From: Pseudomonadota bacterium
Lineage (GTDB): Bacteria > Pseudomonadota > Alphaproteobacteria > UBA2136 > JASBTF01
Length of the DNA: 64,000 bases
Reading direction: 5' to 3'
Assembly: GCA_030148545.1 (NCBI GenBank)
Contig: JASBTF010000002.1
Span: forward strand, 175,218 to 239,217
Each line of letters opens with the position of its first letter. Position 1 is the stretch's first letter. Position numbers and translations under genes: made by a program. A model generated the notes under the pieces. The model was not told the origin of the DNA and did no database searches. It saw only the letters and a list, made by a program, of their open reading frames with translations. Positions 40,568-49,967 of this stretch are shown here, piece after piece.

Positions 40568-42868
40568 ATGGGCAAACATCTTGTTATTGTAGAGTCCCCC
40601 GCGAAAGCGAAAACAATCGAAAAATACCTCGGTAAGGATTACACCGTGCTGGCAAGTTATGGTCACGTGCGCGATTTGCCGAGCAAAAACGGCGCGGTGG
40701 ATGTTGATAACGACTTTGAGATGAACTACCAAGTTCCTGCCGATAGCGAGAAGCAAATTAAAGCCATTACCAAAGTAGCTAAAGAATCCGATACCATTTA
40801 CCTCGCAACGGACTTGGACCGCGAAGGGGAAGCTATCAGCTGGCATGTGCTGGAAGAGTTGAAAAAACGTGTAAAAGGCTTTGGCAGCCGTGCAGTAAAG
40901 CGCATTGCGTTTTCTGAAATTACCAAATCTGCCATTCAAAATGCTGTTTCCAACCCACGTGATTTGAACATGACCATGGTAGATGCGCAGCAAGCGCGCC
41001 GTGCGTTGGACTACTTGGTAGGTTTTAACCTGTCACCAGTATTGTGGCGCAAGGTACGTGGTGGCCTGAGTGCTGGCCGTGTGCAAAGTGTGGCGCTGCG
41101 TTTAATTTGTGAGCGCGAGAACGAGATTGAAGCGTTTGTTCCAGAAGAGTACTGGACCATTGATGGCCAGTTTGCTACCAGCGAAGGCGCTAAGCTAAAA
41201 GGTAAGCTTTGGCATTACCAAGGTAAAAAGGTGGAGAAATTCACCTTTACGAATGAGGCGCAGGCCACAGCCGCTGTACAGCACTTACAGCCACAAACCT
41301 ATACTGTTAAAAGCATTGAGCAGAAGAAGGTTCAGCGCCGTCCTGCAGCACCGTTTATTACCAGTACGTTGCAGCAAGATGCATCGCGCAAACTGGGCTT
41401 TGCCGCCCGCCGTACCATGCAAGCAGCACAACGCTTGTACGAGGCGGGTCACATTACCTATATGCGTACCGACGCGGTAAACTTGGCGAATGAGGCCATT
41501 GCTGCCACGCGTGAGATGATACAAAGCAGCTTTGGTGCAGACTACGTACCAGCTAAGCCAGTTTTCTATAAGGGTAAATCCAAAAACGCGCAGGAAGCGC
41601 ACGAGGCGATTCGCCCTACAAACCCAGGCCTACACCCACGTGATTTACCGGTGAGCGATGCTGACCAAAAACGCCTGTATGACTTGATTTGGAAGCGTAC
41701 CATTGCTTGCCAAATGGCTAATGCCATTATGGACCAAACGGCAATTACATTGCAGGGAGATGGCTCTGATAGCGCGTTCCGTGCCAGTGGTTCGGTATTG
41801 CGTTTTGATGGTTTTCTGCGTGTGTATCGCGAAGGTCGCGACGACAGTAATATTCAAAGCGATGAAGAGGATAACCTGCTGCCAGATGTAAAAGAAGGTG
41901 AGCAGGTAACGGTAGCCCAGGTAGATAGTGACCAGCACTTTACTGAACCGCCACCACGTTACAGTGAAGCAAGCTTGGTGAAAGCGCTTGAGGAGCATGG
42001 CATTGGCCGTCCATCTACATACGCGAGCATTATTGGTACGCTGCAAGACCGTGGCTATGTGCGCATTGAGCAGCGCCGCTTCTTCCCAGAAGATGTTGGC
42101 CGTGTGGTGAATAAATTCCTCACTGAACACTTTGCCCAATATGTAGATGTAGGCTTTACCGCCAAGCTGGAAGATGAGCTAGATGCTATTGCCCGTGGTG
42201 AGGAAAAGTGGAAGCCAATGCTGCGTAAGTTCTGGGAGCCATTTACCAAGTTGGTGGTCGAGAAGACTGAGAGCGTGCGCAAACGCGATGTAACCACCGA
42301 AGAAACGGGCGAGAAATGCCCGAAATGTGATGAGGGTGATGTTGTGATTCGCCTTGGTCGCTATGGTCGGTTTAAGAGCTGTAACCGTTACCCAGATTGT
42401 GATTATGCGGCGCCAATTAATGCCGATGGCACTGAGGTAGTGAAGGAAGAGCCAAAGAGCACAGGCGTTACTTGCCCACAGTGTAATAATGCTGAAATTG
42501 GTGAGAAGAAAAGCCGCCGAGGCAAAGTGTTCTACAGCTGTAATGACTATCCTAAGTGTAAGTACGCTATTTGGGATCCACCACTTAAGGAGGCTTGCCC
42601 TGAGTGTGAATGGCCAATTATTACGCTGAAGAGTAAAAAATCTGGCGATGTGAAGAAATGCCCAAGTTGTGAGTGGCAAGATCCACCAATGACTGAGGCT
42701 GAGAAAAAGCGTAGCCTAGCAGCTAAAGAGCGTTTTGCAAAAATGCGTGAGGCAAAAGCTGCAAAAGCCAAGGCAGCCAAAGCTAAAAAAGCATCTGTGA
42801 AGAAGAAAACAGCAGCTAAAAAGACCACTGCTAAAAAAGCGACAACCCGCAAAAAGACAGCAGCATAA
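40568..42868 (+). CDS. topA: DNA topoisomerase I
   Basis: Relaxes negative supercoils. Start ATG 40568 follows AAGGAGG by six bases; the frame upstream to 40487 is not coding. The 766 residues show the TOPRIM domain (LVIVESPAKAKTIEKYL and TDLDREGEAISWH) and the active-site region YEAGHITYMRTDAVNL. Three C-terminal zinc-ribbon units follow (CPKCDEGDV, CPQCNNAEI, CPECEWPII/CPSCEWQDP). The tail is rich in Lys-Ala repeats (about 60 residues), likely for DNA binding. It is somewhat shorter than the 850-900 residues of many alphaproteobacterial enzymes. No dprA is upstream. Confidence 0.98.
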   Translation: MGKHLVIVESPAKAKTIEKYLGKDYTVLASYGHVRDLPSKNGAVDVDNDFEMNYQVPADSEKQIKAITKVAKESDTIYLATDLDREGEAISWHVLEELKKRVKGFGSRAVKRIAFSEITKSAIQNAVSNPRDLNMTMVDAQQARRALDYLVGFNLSPVLWRKVRGGLSAGRVQSVALRLICERENEIEAFVPEEYWTIDGQFATSEGAKLKGKLWHYQGKKVEKFTFTNEAQATAAVQHLQPQTYTVKSIEQKKVQRRPAAPFITSTLQQDASRKLGFAARRTMQAAQRLYEAGHITYMRTDAVNLANEAIAATREMIQSSFGADYVPAKPVFYKGKSKNAQEAHEAIRPTNPGLHPRDLPVSDADQKRLYDLIWKRTIACQMANAIMDQTAITLQGDGSDSAFRASGSVLRFDGFLRVYREGRDDSNIQSDEEDNLLPDVKEGEQVTVAQVDSDQHFTEPPPRYSEASLVKALEEHGIGRPSTYASIIGTLQDRGYVRIEQRRFFPEDVGRVVNKFLTEHFAQYVDVGFTAKLEDELDAIARGEEKWKPMLRKFWEPFTKLVVEKTESVRKRDVTTEETGEKCPKCDEGDVVIRLGRYGRFKSCNRYPDCDYAAPINADGTEVVKEEPKSTGVTCPQCNNAEIGEKKSRRGKVFYSCNDYPKCKYAIWDPPLKEACPECEWPIITLKSKKSGDVKKCPSCEWQDPPMTEAEKKRSLAAKERFAKMREAKAAKAKAAKAKKASVKKKTAAKKTTAKKATTRKKTAA

Positions 42869-42877
42869 AAACTAAAC

Positions 42878-42900
42878 AAAAGGCGCTATAGGCGCCTTTT
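42878..42900 (+). terminator. Intrinsic terminator after topA
   Basis: AAAAGGCGC-tatag-GCGCCTTTT. Confidence 0.88.
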
Positions 42901-42910
42901 ATAATGAATC

Positions 42911-42945
42911 AGCAAGCAGCGGCTTTGCCGACTGCGCTGCTATCT
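42911..42945 (-). repeat. Hairpin-1-only repeat copy
   Basis: A 35-bp sequence identical to 43075-43109: GCAG-TCGGCAAAGCCG-CTGC with flanks. It is the first hairpin of the three-hairpin element without the rest, 164 bp from its twin. The DNA between 42946 and 43014 shows nothing else recognisable. Confidence 0.85.
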
Positions 42946-43014
42946 TTCTTAACACTGTTTTGTGTGTTTAGTAAAAGCTGGCCAAAGAAGATTCTGCAAA
43001 TAATAGAAAAGTGG

Positions 43015-43110
43015 GCCGCCATCCCCAGCTCGCGTTAGCGAGTGGGTTGGCGCGGGGGCTGGGGTGTCCCCAGTAGCAAGCAGCGGCTTTGCCGACTGCG
43101 CTGCTATCTC
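43015..43110 (-). repeat. Three-hairpin intergenic repeat, copy 4 (after globin gene)
   Basis: Minus strand: GATAGCAGC lead, hairpin 1 GCAG-TCGGCAAAGCCG-CTGC, hairpin 2 CTGGGG-aca-CCCCAG, spacer CCCCCGCGCCAACC, hairpin 3 CTCGC-taac-GCGAG, end GGGGATGGCGGC. Again the stems differ from other copies but pair. It begins at the globin stop codon. Confidence 0.85.
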
Positions 43111-43560
43111 CTAATTAATCGGCTGTTTCATATGGTTGGCAATGGTGTCGTAAAACTTGGTCCACACAGCAACGTCAGCTTCTGTCAGCGCATCACCCAT
43201 GGCTTCAGTAATAACATGGAACATCACCTCTTTCAGCACATCGTAATGAGCTGCTTCAACGCCATAGTCAGCGTGGGAGTAACGCAAGCGTTCTAAGTGT
43301 TCATTAAATTTACTCGGGTCGCCAGCAAAGTTTACCAGTGTGGTGAGCATGGCTAGCAGCTTGTTAGTTTGCATGTCCATGTTGGGGGAAAACATGCTGC
43401 GCACCTGTGGTGCTATTTCAAACAGGCGCTCATAAATACGTTCGGCCAAGCTAATAGGCGGTGAAAAATTAGCAACCAAGTTAACAAGGTTTTCGCGCAG
43501 GCGTGCTGCTTCTTCCGGATTTAGTGCTTCACTTTGTACAACATTACTCATGGCGGCCAT
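43111..43560 (-). CDS. Single-domain globin
   Basis: 149 residues of the flavohaemoglobin-like (M/F) globin class without a reductase domain. The proximal haem His fits in RYSHADYGVEAAHY (the HxxYGV pattern), and the CD-corner Phe in RSMFSPNMDMQTNKLLAML. Likely roles are oxygen or nitric oxide handling. Two in-frame ATGs (43560 and 43551) are possible. It lies downstream of accA with a 44-bp gap. Confidence 0.9.
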   Translation of the reverse strand: MAAMSNVVQSEALNPEEAARLRENLVNLVANFSPPISLAERIYERLFEIAPQVRSMFSPNMDMQTNKLLAMLTTLVNFAGDPSKFNEHLERLRYSHADYGVEAAHYDVLKEVMFHVITEAMGDALTEADVAVWTKFYDTIANHMKQPIN

Positions 43561-43604
43561 TATAACTGTAAATGGAGTAAATGACTACGCAATATGGCGT
43601 AAGA

Positions 43605-44588
43605 TTAAGCAGCTAAGTCGAGGAAGCGCTGGCGGCGACTCAGGTGAAGATCTTCTTTTTTCAAGAGCGGCTTTAGCGCAGTAACTAAAGCGTTGTGTAG
43701 GTTTGTTGCTACATCCTGTGGGTTGCGGTGTGCACCGCCTGTAGGCTCTTGAATAATTGTATCAATGATTTTGTTTTTCATCAGATCTTGTGCGGTGAGC
43801 TTAGCATTTGCCGCGGCTTGCGGTACGGTGGTTTTGGTAGATTCTCCCCACAAAATAGCGGCTGCCCCTTCAGGGGAAATAACGCTATACACGGCATGCT
43901 CCAGCATCAGTACAGTATCAGCCACGGCAAGTGCTAGGGCACCACCGCTACCACCTTCACCAATCACAGTTGCTATTACAGGTGTGCTTAGGCAGCTCAA
44001 ACGCTCAATACAGCTGGCAATAGCTTCTGCTTGGCCGCGTGCTTCAGCTTCCACACCGGGGTAAGCACCAGGTGTATCAATGAGTGTAATAAGCGGTAGT
44101 TTAAAGCGCTCAGCCATATCCATAACGCGCAATGCTTTGCGGTAGCCTTCTGGCTTGACCATACCAAAGCTGTATTTCATACGGTCGGCGGTTGAGCGGC
44201 CTTTTTCAATACCTAAAATAGCAACAGGTTGTTCGCCAAGATAGCCAACGCCAGCTTGCATAGCAGGGTCATCTGCATAGCGTCGGTCGCCATGGATGGG
44301 TTCAAAGCCAGTAAATACTTGCCCAATAAAATCTTGTGTGTGCGGGCGGTCTGGGTGGCGAGCAACTTGCACTTTTTGCCATGGAGAAAGTTGGCGATAG
44401 AGGTTCTTGGTTGTTTCAGCAAGTTCTTCATGCAGGCGTGCTAGTTCGTCTGCTAAATATTTCTCAGGCGTTTCGGTACCTTGTGCTTTAGCATTTTTTA
44501 GCTCTTCAATACGGTTTGCAATATCCAGCAAGGGCTGTTCAAAATCCAGCACGTGATGCGGCAGCAGGGGCGATGTAGAGATATTCAT
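43605..44588 (-). CDS. accA: Acetyl-CoA carboxylase carboxyltransferase subunit alpha
   Basis: Catalyses the carboxyl transfer to acetyl-CoA that starts fatty-acid synthesis, with AccD. 327 residues containing LDFEQPLLDIANRIEELK at the start, GDRRYADDPAMQAG, IDTPGAYPGVEAEARGQ and IGEGGSGGALALAVAD, all family hallmarks. Lies 18 bp after xerD, a pairing I associate with Alphaproteobacteria. Confidence 0.98.
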   Translation of the reverse strand: MNISTSPLLPHHVLDFEQPLLDIANRIEELKNAKAQGTETPEKYLADELARLHEELAETTKNLYRQLSPWQKVQVARHPDRPHTQDFIGQVFTGFEPIHGDRRYADDPAMQAGVGYLGEQPVAILGIEKGRSTADRMKYSFGMVKPEGYRKALRVMDMAERFKLPLITLIDTPGAYPGVEAEARGQAEAIASCIERLSCLSTPVIATVIGEGGSGGALALAVADTVLMLEHAVYSVISPEGAAAILWGESTKTTVPQAAANAKLTAQDLMKNKIIDTIIQEPTGGAHRNPQDVATNLHNALVTALKPLLKKEDLHLSRRQRFLDLAA

Positions 44589-44606
44589 GGTCTGATGTTT
44601 AGAGGT

Positions 44607-45518
44607 TTACCCTCTCTTGCGCCAAACCGCAAGTTTTTGCATCAAAGGGTGGTGTTTCTTGAGTGTAGTGTCCAGCTTTTCGCGCAGTACTTTGGTGTAA
44701 ATTTGAGTAGTGTTGAGGTCTGCATGCCCCAACAGGAGTTGCACTAGGCGTAGGTCGGCCTCATTTTCTAGCATATGGGTGGCGCAAGCGTGGCGCAGTT
44801 GGTGAGGGGAAAAATCTTCCAAACCTGCAGCTTCACCACGTGCTTTTAATTGCTGCCAAGCACGTACGCGGCTAAGTGGTTGGTTTTTGCCACGATGCCC
44901 GGCAGGGAACAGCCATTCGCTTGGCTCTTTCAACAACTGAGGGCGCCCGTTTTGCAAGTATTGGTGAATTGTTTCTAGCGCAAGCTCACCCACAGGTACC
45001 AGGCGGGTTTTGCCACGCTTACCCATAATGCGCAGCATGGGTTGTGCGTGTGCATCAGGAATATCCGACACTTTTAAGCTTAATGCCTCGCTAATGCGCA
45101 ACCCTCCCGCATAGAGCAGTGTGGCCAAAGTACGCAGCCGTAGCGATTGCTCATCCTCACCTTGGCAGGATTCCAAAAAAGTAGTGATTTGACCTTTATC
45201 TGGTGCTTTGGGCAGGCTAGTTGTGGTTTTAGGTCGTGCAATATGCTGCATAGGGTCGTCAGCACGTTCTTTACGACTAATAAGGAACTGATAAAACTGC
45301 TTAAGTACGCTGTGGTGCTGAGCCTGTGTTTGCGGGCTTTTATGCTGCTTTTTTAGTGTCTTAAAATGGCTGTTAATGTCGCGTTCTTGCAATTTTTCTG
45401 GTGTGCCATAAGCGCTGAGTTGTTTAAGTACGGTGCGGTAGGTATTAATGGTATGTGCACTAGCACCACGTACCGCAGTGAGGTGTTCTAAAAACTGTTC
45501 CGTATAGGGCGACAACAT
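44607..45518 (-). CDS. xerD: Tyrosine recombinase XerD/XerC
   Basis: A 303-residue site-specific recombinase resolving chromosome dimers at dif. Catalytic residues are visible: Arg in YAGGLRISEALSL, the HxxR in SPHQLRHACATHML, His in LLGHADLNTTQ and Tyr in IYTKV. The N-terminal SAM-like core-binding domain starts at ATG 45518 (MLSPYTEQFLEHL). Assignment to XerD over XerC rests on the accA neighbourhood. It is a housekeeping enzyme and not an integrase of the tRNA-Arg island. Confidence 0.93.
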   Translation of the reverse strand: MLSPYTEQFLEHLTAVRGASAHTINTYRTVLKQLSAYGTPEKLQERDINSHFKTLKKQHKSPQTQAQHHSVLKQFYQFLISRKERADDPMQHIARPKTTTSLPKAPDKGQITTFLESCQGEDEQSLRLRTLATLLYAGGLRISEALSLKVSDIPDAHAQPMLRIMGKRGKTRLVPVGELALETIHQYLQNGRPQLLKEPSEWLFPAGHRGKNQPLSRVRAWQQLKARGEAAGLEDFSPHQLRHACATHMLENEADLRLVQLLLGHADLNTTQIYTKVLREKLDTTLKKHHPLMQKLAVWRKRG

Positions 45519-45555
45519 GCCTACAGTATATGCCAAAAAACGCTTACCGTGAATG

Positions 45556-47187
45556 TTATTGCTGGCTTAGGCTAGGCCGTTGTAATTGTTGAGGAACAAA
45601 CCAATCACTTGCATTGTAGCTGAGGCCTGCTGGTGCGGGTTGAACCCCGTAAATACGCTTATGGACAGCCACAAGTGCCTGTGGCGCATAAAGGAAAAGG
45701 TAGGGTTGCTCAGTATGTATAATTTCTTGGAATTTCCACAGATGTTGCTGCCGTTCTGATTGAACAAATGTCCGACGAGCGGCCTCTATATGCTGATCAG
45801 CTTCAGTGTTTTTGAAGTCGATAATATTAAACTGGCGTGGCCCTGTTTGTGAGCTATGCCAAATGGGGAAAGGGTCTGGCTCGTTACCCAGGTTCCAACC
45901 CAGCAAAATTGCATCAAAATTTTTGGCATTAACAGTATTTTCAATAAAGGTAGACCATTCTTGCACCAAAATTTTTAGGTCCACCCCCAGCTCACGCCAC
46001 GCTGCTTGCAAAATTTGCGCAGTCTGAATGCGTTGGCTATTACCTTGGTTGGTTACCAAGGTAAAGTGGAGTGGCTTGCCATCTTTATCTACCAAGCCAT
46101 CGCCATCTGTATCGCTCCAGCCAGCTTTTTCCAAATAGGTACGTGCCTTTTTCAAGTCGTAAGGTATGGGTGCAAGTTCGGTATTATATGCCCAGCTCCC
46201 CGGCTTAAATGGACAGCACAAAGTTTGCCCTTGGCCACGTAAAATACCATCAATGAGAGCTTGGCGTGGTGTAGCGTAGCTGAGTGCTAAACGTAAGTTT
46301 TTGTCATTAAAGGGGGCGCGTGCAAGGTTAAACCCAACGTAGGTATAGCCATTACCTGGATAGGCATAGGTATTGTAATGCTTGGTGAGTTTAGGGTTGT
46401 TTTGCAAACGCTCAAATTGCAAGGGGGTTAGGCCCATTAGGTCAACTTGGCCATGGCGTAGTTCCATAAACTGTGTGTCTTGGTCGGGAATAACGCGGAT
46501 ACGCTTATGGCTAATATGCGGCGGGTTTACATCATCTTGTGGGTTTGCTTTTAGCTCGGTGAGTTGTTCTCGTTGCCAGTTTTGGAGTGTGTATGGGCCA
46601 TTTGCAAACGGTGTATGGCTTAGGTCGTTTTCATGAATATCATTGGTTTCGGTCAGTTTATGAGCTGGTAACACCATGAACGAGGCCCAGCTGGCCAGTG
46701 CCGGTGCAAAAGGCTCGGCATAATGCACGCTAAAACGCTGAGCATCATGTACGTCCATTTTGGTGATTTGGTGGTAATCATCGCCATATGGTGTGCGGGT
46801 GGTTGGTGCTGTAATCGCATGGAGGGTTGCGCTCACATCAACGGTAGTTAGTGCTGTACCATCTTGCCACTTGGCTTGTGGGTTGAGTGTGAAGGTGATT
46901 TTTTTTCCATCGTCACTCACCACCCAGCTTTGCGCTAAGTCACCAACCAAATTAAGTTCAGCATCATACTTCAACAAACCACGGTAAAGGTTGCCGGCAA
47001 TTTGGTGGGAAGCACTATCCCCAGAAATAAACCAAATAAGGTTGCTGGCAGCGCCTAGGCTAGCGCTGTTTAAGCCACCTCCAGTAACTGGGGTGGCAGG
47101 TACGTCATAATTTGCGTCATCGGGTAAATTGTCTTGCTGGCAAGCTGCTAGGAGCAATGCACTAAGCAAAGGGAGTTTACGCCACAT
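45556..47187 (-). CDS. Peptide/substrate-binding lipoprotein (SBP_bac_5)
   Basis: 543 residues of the DppA/OppA-type ABC binding protein family. A lipobox LAAC ends a short signal peptide. Family landmarks include LAQSWVVSDDGKKITFTLNPQAKWQDG and LRLALSYATPRQALIDGIL. A calcium-loop-like DTDGDGLVDKDG lies in the C-terminal lobe. No ABC permease or ATPase is nearby, so it either serves a transporter encoded elsewhere or has another role. Its start overlaps the DUF1461-like gene by 11 bases. Confidence 0.93.
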   Translation of the reverse strand: MWRKLPLLSALLLAACQQDNLPDDANYDVPATPVTGGGLNSASLGAASNLIWFISGDSASHQIAGNLYRGLLKYDAELNLVGDLAQSWVVSDDGKKITFTLNPQAKWQDGTALTTVDVSATLHAITAPTTRTPYGDDYHQITKMDVHDAQRFSVHYAEPFAPALASWASFMVLPAHKLTETNDIHENDLSHTPFANGPYTLQNWQREQLTELKANPQDDVNPPHISHKRIRVIPDQDTQFMELRHGQVDLMGLTPLQFERLQNNPKLTKHYNTYAYPGNGYTYVGFNLARAPFNDKNLRLALSYATPRQALIDGILRGQGQTLCCPFKPGSWAYNTELAPIPYDLKKARTYLEKAGWSDTDGDGLVDKDGKPLHFTLVTNQGNSQRIQTAQILQAAWRELGVDLKILVQEWSTFIENTVNAKNFDAILLGWNLGNEPDPFPIWHSSQTGPRQFNIIDFKNTEADQHIEAARRTFVQSERQQHLWKFQEIIHTEQPYLFLYAPQALVAVHKRIYGVQPAPAGLSYNASDWFVPQQLQRPSLSQQ

Positions 47188-47764
47188 GGCGCACCTTGCC
47201 TGGCCGGGTGAATAGCCACAATGTTATGTAAAAAACAAAAGGTAGTGCCAATACGCTGGCAACCCCTGTTTGCATGAGCTGACGTCCGTAGAGCTGCAAG
47301 GTGAGGGTGGATGTACCAAATTGCCATGATTTTTCGGGGAAGAGTAGTTCGTGGAAAAGCCCCCATAGTGGTTTCCAAGCGCCCATAAAATATGCAGCAA
47401 CCAACCCAGCAGCAAGCAACACATGCAACGCTGCGGTAATAATAATCGTGCGTTGTGCTTGTGCCCGGTCCCACCATGCAAGCGCTAAGGCAAGGGGGAG
47501 CAAAATAAAGGGTGCTTGGCGTACAATATCTAGGTAGTGGCGTACATCGGCAAAGTGTGCTGCTTCTTCTGGAGTGAAACGCCAGCCATTAATAACAATG
47601 TGCCGTAGCTGTAGTTCGGTGAGTTGGTGGTCAAAAAACTTAAGCACAATGGGGTTGGCTTCAAACAGGTTGAACCACCACGGGCTAAATACAGCGTTAA
47701 TACCTAGCAGTAGGCCACAGCAGAGTATGAGAATAATTAAAACAGGGGTAACAAACAGCATCAT
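47177..47764 (-). CDS. DUF1461-like integral membrane protein
   Basis: 195 residues with four or five membrane helices, matching the TIGR01906/DUF1461 layout: an N-terminal helix, a polar segment with FTPEEAAHFADVRHYLDIV, then helices and an extracytoplasmic FHELLFPEKSWQFG motif (compare F.LFP..W). Start ATG 47764 overlaps the stop of the exchanger gene (GTATGATG), which rules out the upstream TTG. Function of the family is unknown. Confidence 0.8.
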   Translation of the reverse strand: MMLFVTPVLIILILCCGLLLGINAVFSPWWFNLFEANPIVLKFFDHQLTELQLRHIVINGWRFTPEEAAHFADVRHYLDIVRQAPFILLPLALALAWWDRAQAQRTIIITAALHVLLAAGLVAAYFMGAWKPLWGLFHELLFPEKSWQFGTSTLTLQLYGRQLMQTGVASVLALPFVFYITLWLFTRPGKVRHVA

Positions 47765-48687
47765 ACAAAGCGCCACCCAATATACGTAACATAACCAACG
47801 AGCGTGATAGCACCAAGCGCGCGGCCTTTGAGTGGCAGTTGCCAACACAGCAGTGCAGGCACCACAGCAAAAAGCAGCATAGGCAGCAAATCAGGGCGTA
47901 CCACGTGGTCAGGTAATGGTGTAATGAGTGAGCTAAACCCAGCAGCGCCAAGCAAGTTAAACACGTTAGACCCCAGTACATTACCTACTACAAGCCCCAT
48001 CTGCTTTTGGCGTGCTGCGGCAATGGTGGCAGCAAGCTCGGGTAAACTGGTGCCAATAGCAACTACAGAGACGCCAATGACCACCTCTGGTACACCGGCC
48101 CAGCTGGCCACAACAAGTGCACCTTTTACCAATAGCTCAGCACCAATAACCAAAGCCACAAAGCCGCCAAGTAGAGCCACAGCTGCGAGCCATAGCTTGC
48201 TATATACGTCTCCATCTTCTGTTGGTGTGTCTTTAGTGTGGGCAATACGGAATGAAATAAATAAATATGCTGCAAGCAATACCAGTAACCCCAGCCCAGT
48301 TAGCGCATTGATGCCACCTAATAACAGCAAGATAGCGCAAAATACAACGCTGGCTGTAAACATAAGCAGCCAATCTGGCTTGTCTTGCGGACAGTGTTTA
48401 TGCCCCATAAAAAGTAGAGCTACTGCCAAAATAAGGCCAATATTAGCACTGTTAGAACCAACAATGTTCCCTAGCGCCAAACCAGGTGCACCGTTAAGGG
48501 AGGCGCTCATGGTAGCGAGCATTTCTGGCAAGCTGGTGCCAAAACCAATAATGACAATACCAATAAACAAGGTGCCCACACCCCATTTTTTGGCCAGTGT
48601 CACCGCGCCTTTTACCAACAAATCACCACCCCACACCAGGAGTAGTAGGCCAGCAATTAAGGCGCCAAAAGCTAGTGGTAAGCTCAT
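47761..48687 (-). CDS. Calcium/sodium antiporter (CaCA family, YrbG-like)
   Basis: 308 residues with about ten helices. The two inverted alpha repeats are clear: GFGTSLPEMLATMSAS-LGNIVGSNSANIGL and AIGTSLPELAATIAAA-VGNVLGSNVFNLLG. These line the ion path in all CaCA exchangers. Starts within the stop of the CorC gene (TAATG), so the two are translationally coupled. Confidence 0.95.
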   Translation of the reverse strand: MSLPLAFGALIAGLLLLVWGGDLLVKGAVTLAKKWGVGTLFIGIVIIGFGTSLPEMLATMSASLNGAPGLALGNIVGSNSANIGLILAVALLFMGHKHCPQDKPDWLLMFTASVVFCAILLLLGGINALTGLGLLVLLAAYLFISFRIAHTKDTPTEDGDVYSKLWLAAVALLGGFVALVIGAELLVKGALVVASWAGVPEVVIGVSVVAIGTSLPELAATIAAARQKQMGLVVGNVLGSNVFNLLGAAGFSSLITPLPDHVVRPDLLPMLLFAVVPALLCWQLPLKGRALGAITLVGYVTYIGWRFV

Positions 48688-49967
48688 TAATCTTCTTTCT
48701 GTTCGAGTTCAGTTTCGGTTGCAGGGCGTACTTCTAACCGTGTGATAGCCTGCTGGTTGTGGTTGAGCACTTTAAACATCAGCTTATCAATCAGCAAGGT
48801 TTCGCCTGCTTGTGGAATACGCTCTAGCTGTTCAGTCATCAGCCCGCCAAGGGTAACGGCATCTTCTTCTTCGGGCAGGTTCCAGCCAAATTCTTTATTG
48901 GCATCACGTACGGGGAAGAAGGCATCAATATTTACGGTATGATCATCCAACTTAACATAACGTTTGTTTGGGCGATCATGCTCATCTTCAATCTCACCAA
49001 CAATTTCTTCCAAAATATCTTCCAGCGTTACCAAACCTTCTAAGTCGCCATATTCATTAACAATCAGGGCCAGGTGGCTACGCAGGCGACGAAACTCCAA
49101 CAGTTGTTTTTGGATGCTGGTCATCTCCGGCACAAAATAGGGTTGTTTTAGAAGTTTGCGCACATCTACATCTGTGCTGTTGTTACGGCCATAGGCAGCG
49201 TAAAAATCTTTCACGTGCAGTACGCCAATAATATTATCGGGCTCATCTTCCCACATAGGCAGTCGGCTGTGCGGTGTTTGCCGAATATGTTCAAATAACT
49301 CTGCCGCATTTAAAGAAATATCAAAGCTCACCATGCGTTTGCGTGGCACCATCACATCTTCCACAGTAACGGTATCAAGGTGGAGAATGCTATCTAGCAT
49401 GCGGTGCTCGCCCTTTTTAAGCACCCCGCTGGCGAGGCCCATACCAATAGCGCCGCGCACATCATGCGTGCTGTAACCACTACCGCTGTTTGGGTCTTGC
49501 CCAAAAAACTTAAGCACCAGGTTACTGCATTGCCCAATCAACCATGTAGCGGGGGTAAGTAGCCACATCAGCAAGCTCATAGGCCATGCTACAATACGAG
49601 CAAAAGTTTCTGGGTGGCGGCTGGCTACGGTTTTAGGGAGTACTTCGGCAAAAATAAGCACCAGTACAGTCATCATCAATGTGGCAAATAGCACGCCCCA
49701 TTCTTCGCCCAAGGCAGCAACAAAAGCGGTCGTAGCAATGGCTGAGGCCGCAATATTAACCAAGTTATTGCCAAGCAAAATAGTACTGAGCAGTTTGCTG
49801 GGCTGTTCTACCAATTCTCGTACGCGTTTAATACCGGGTGTGCCTTGTTCTTCTAGCGCATGTAGTTTTGGCTTACTGGAGGACATCAGCCCCGTCTCGG
49901 AGCCTGAAAAAAAGGCCGAGCACAGCAATAATAGCGTGAGCAAAATAAAGAGCGTAAATAAATCCAT
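48687..49967 (-). CDS. HlyC/CorC (CNNM) family transporter
   Basis: 426 residues: an N-terminal DUF21 membrane domain (three to four helices, [17 protein letters not shown]), a pair of CBS domains around 200-330 ([40 protein letters not shown]) and a C-terminal CorC_HlyC domain. Relatives extrude magnesium or act in metal tolerance. The pairing with a CaCA antiporter points to divalent cation homeostasis. Confidence 0.93.
   Translation of the reverse strand: MDLFTLFILLTLLLLCSAFFSGSETGLMSSSKPKLHALEEQGTPGIKRVRELVEQPSKLLSTILLGNNLVNIAASAIATTAFVAALGEEWGVLFATLMMTVLVLIFAEVLPKTVASRHPETFARIVAWPMSLLMWLLTPATWLIGQCSNLVLKFFGQDPNSGSGYSTHDVRGAIGMGLASGVLKKGEHRMLDSILHLDTVTVEDVMVPRKRMVSFDISLNAAELFEHIRQTPHSRLPMWEDEPDNIIGVLHVKDFYAAYGRNNSTDVDVRKLLKQPYFVPEMTSIQKQLLEFRRLRSHLALIVNEYGDLEGLVTLEDILEEIVGEIEDEHDRPNKRYVKLDDHTVNIDAFFPVRDANKEFGWNLPEEEDAVTLGGLMTEQLERIPQAGETLLIDKLMFKVLNHNQQAITRLEVRPATETELEQKED

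Noticed and set aside
44607-45518. Possibility that this tyrosine recombinase is the island integrase
   Set aside because: It lies about 9 kb from the island beside accA, in the place of the housekeeping XerC/XerD gene, and has the length and N-terminal domain of that family.
47804-48745. 313-residue open frame antisense to the CaCA antiporter
   Set aside because: It mirrors the alpha-repeat exchanger on the other strand; the low-complexity Ser/Ala/Pro/Thr composition is typical of a shadow frame.
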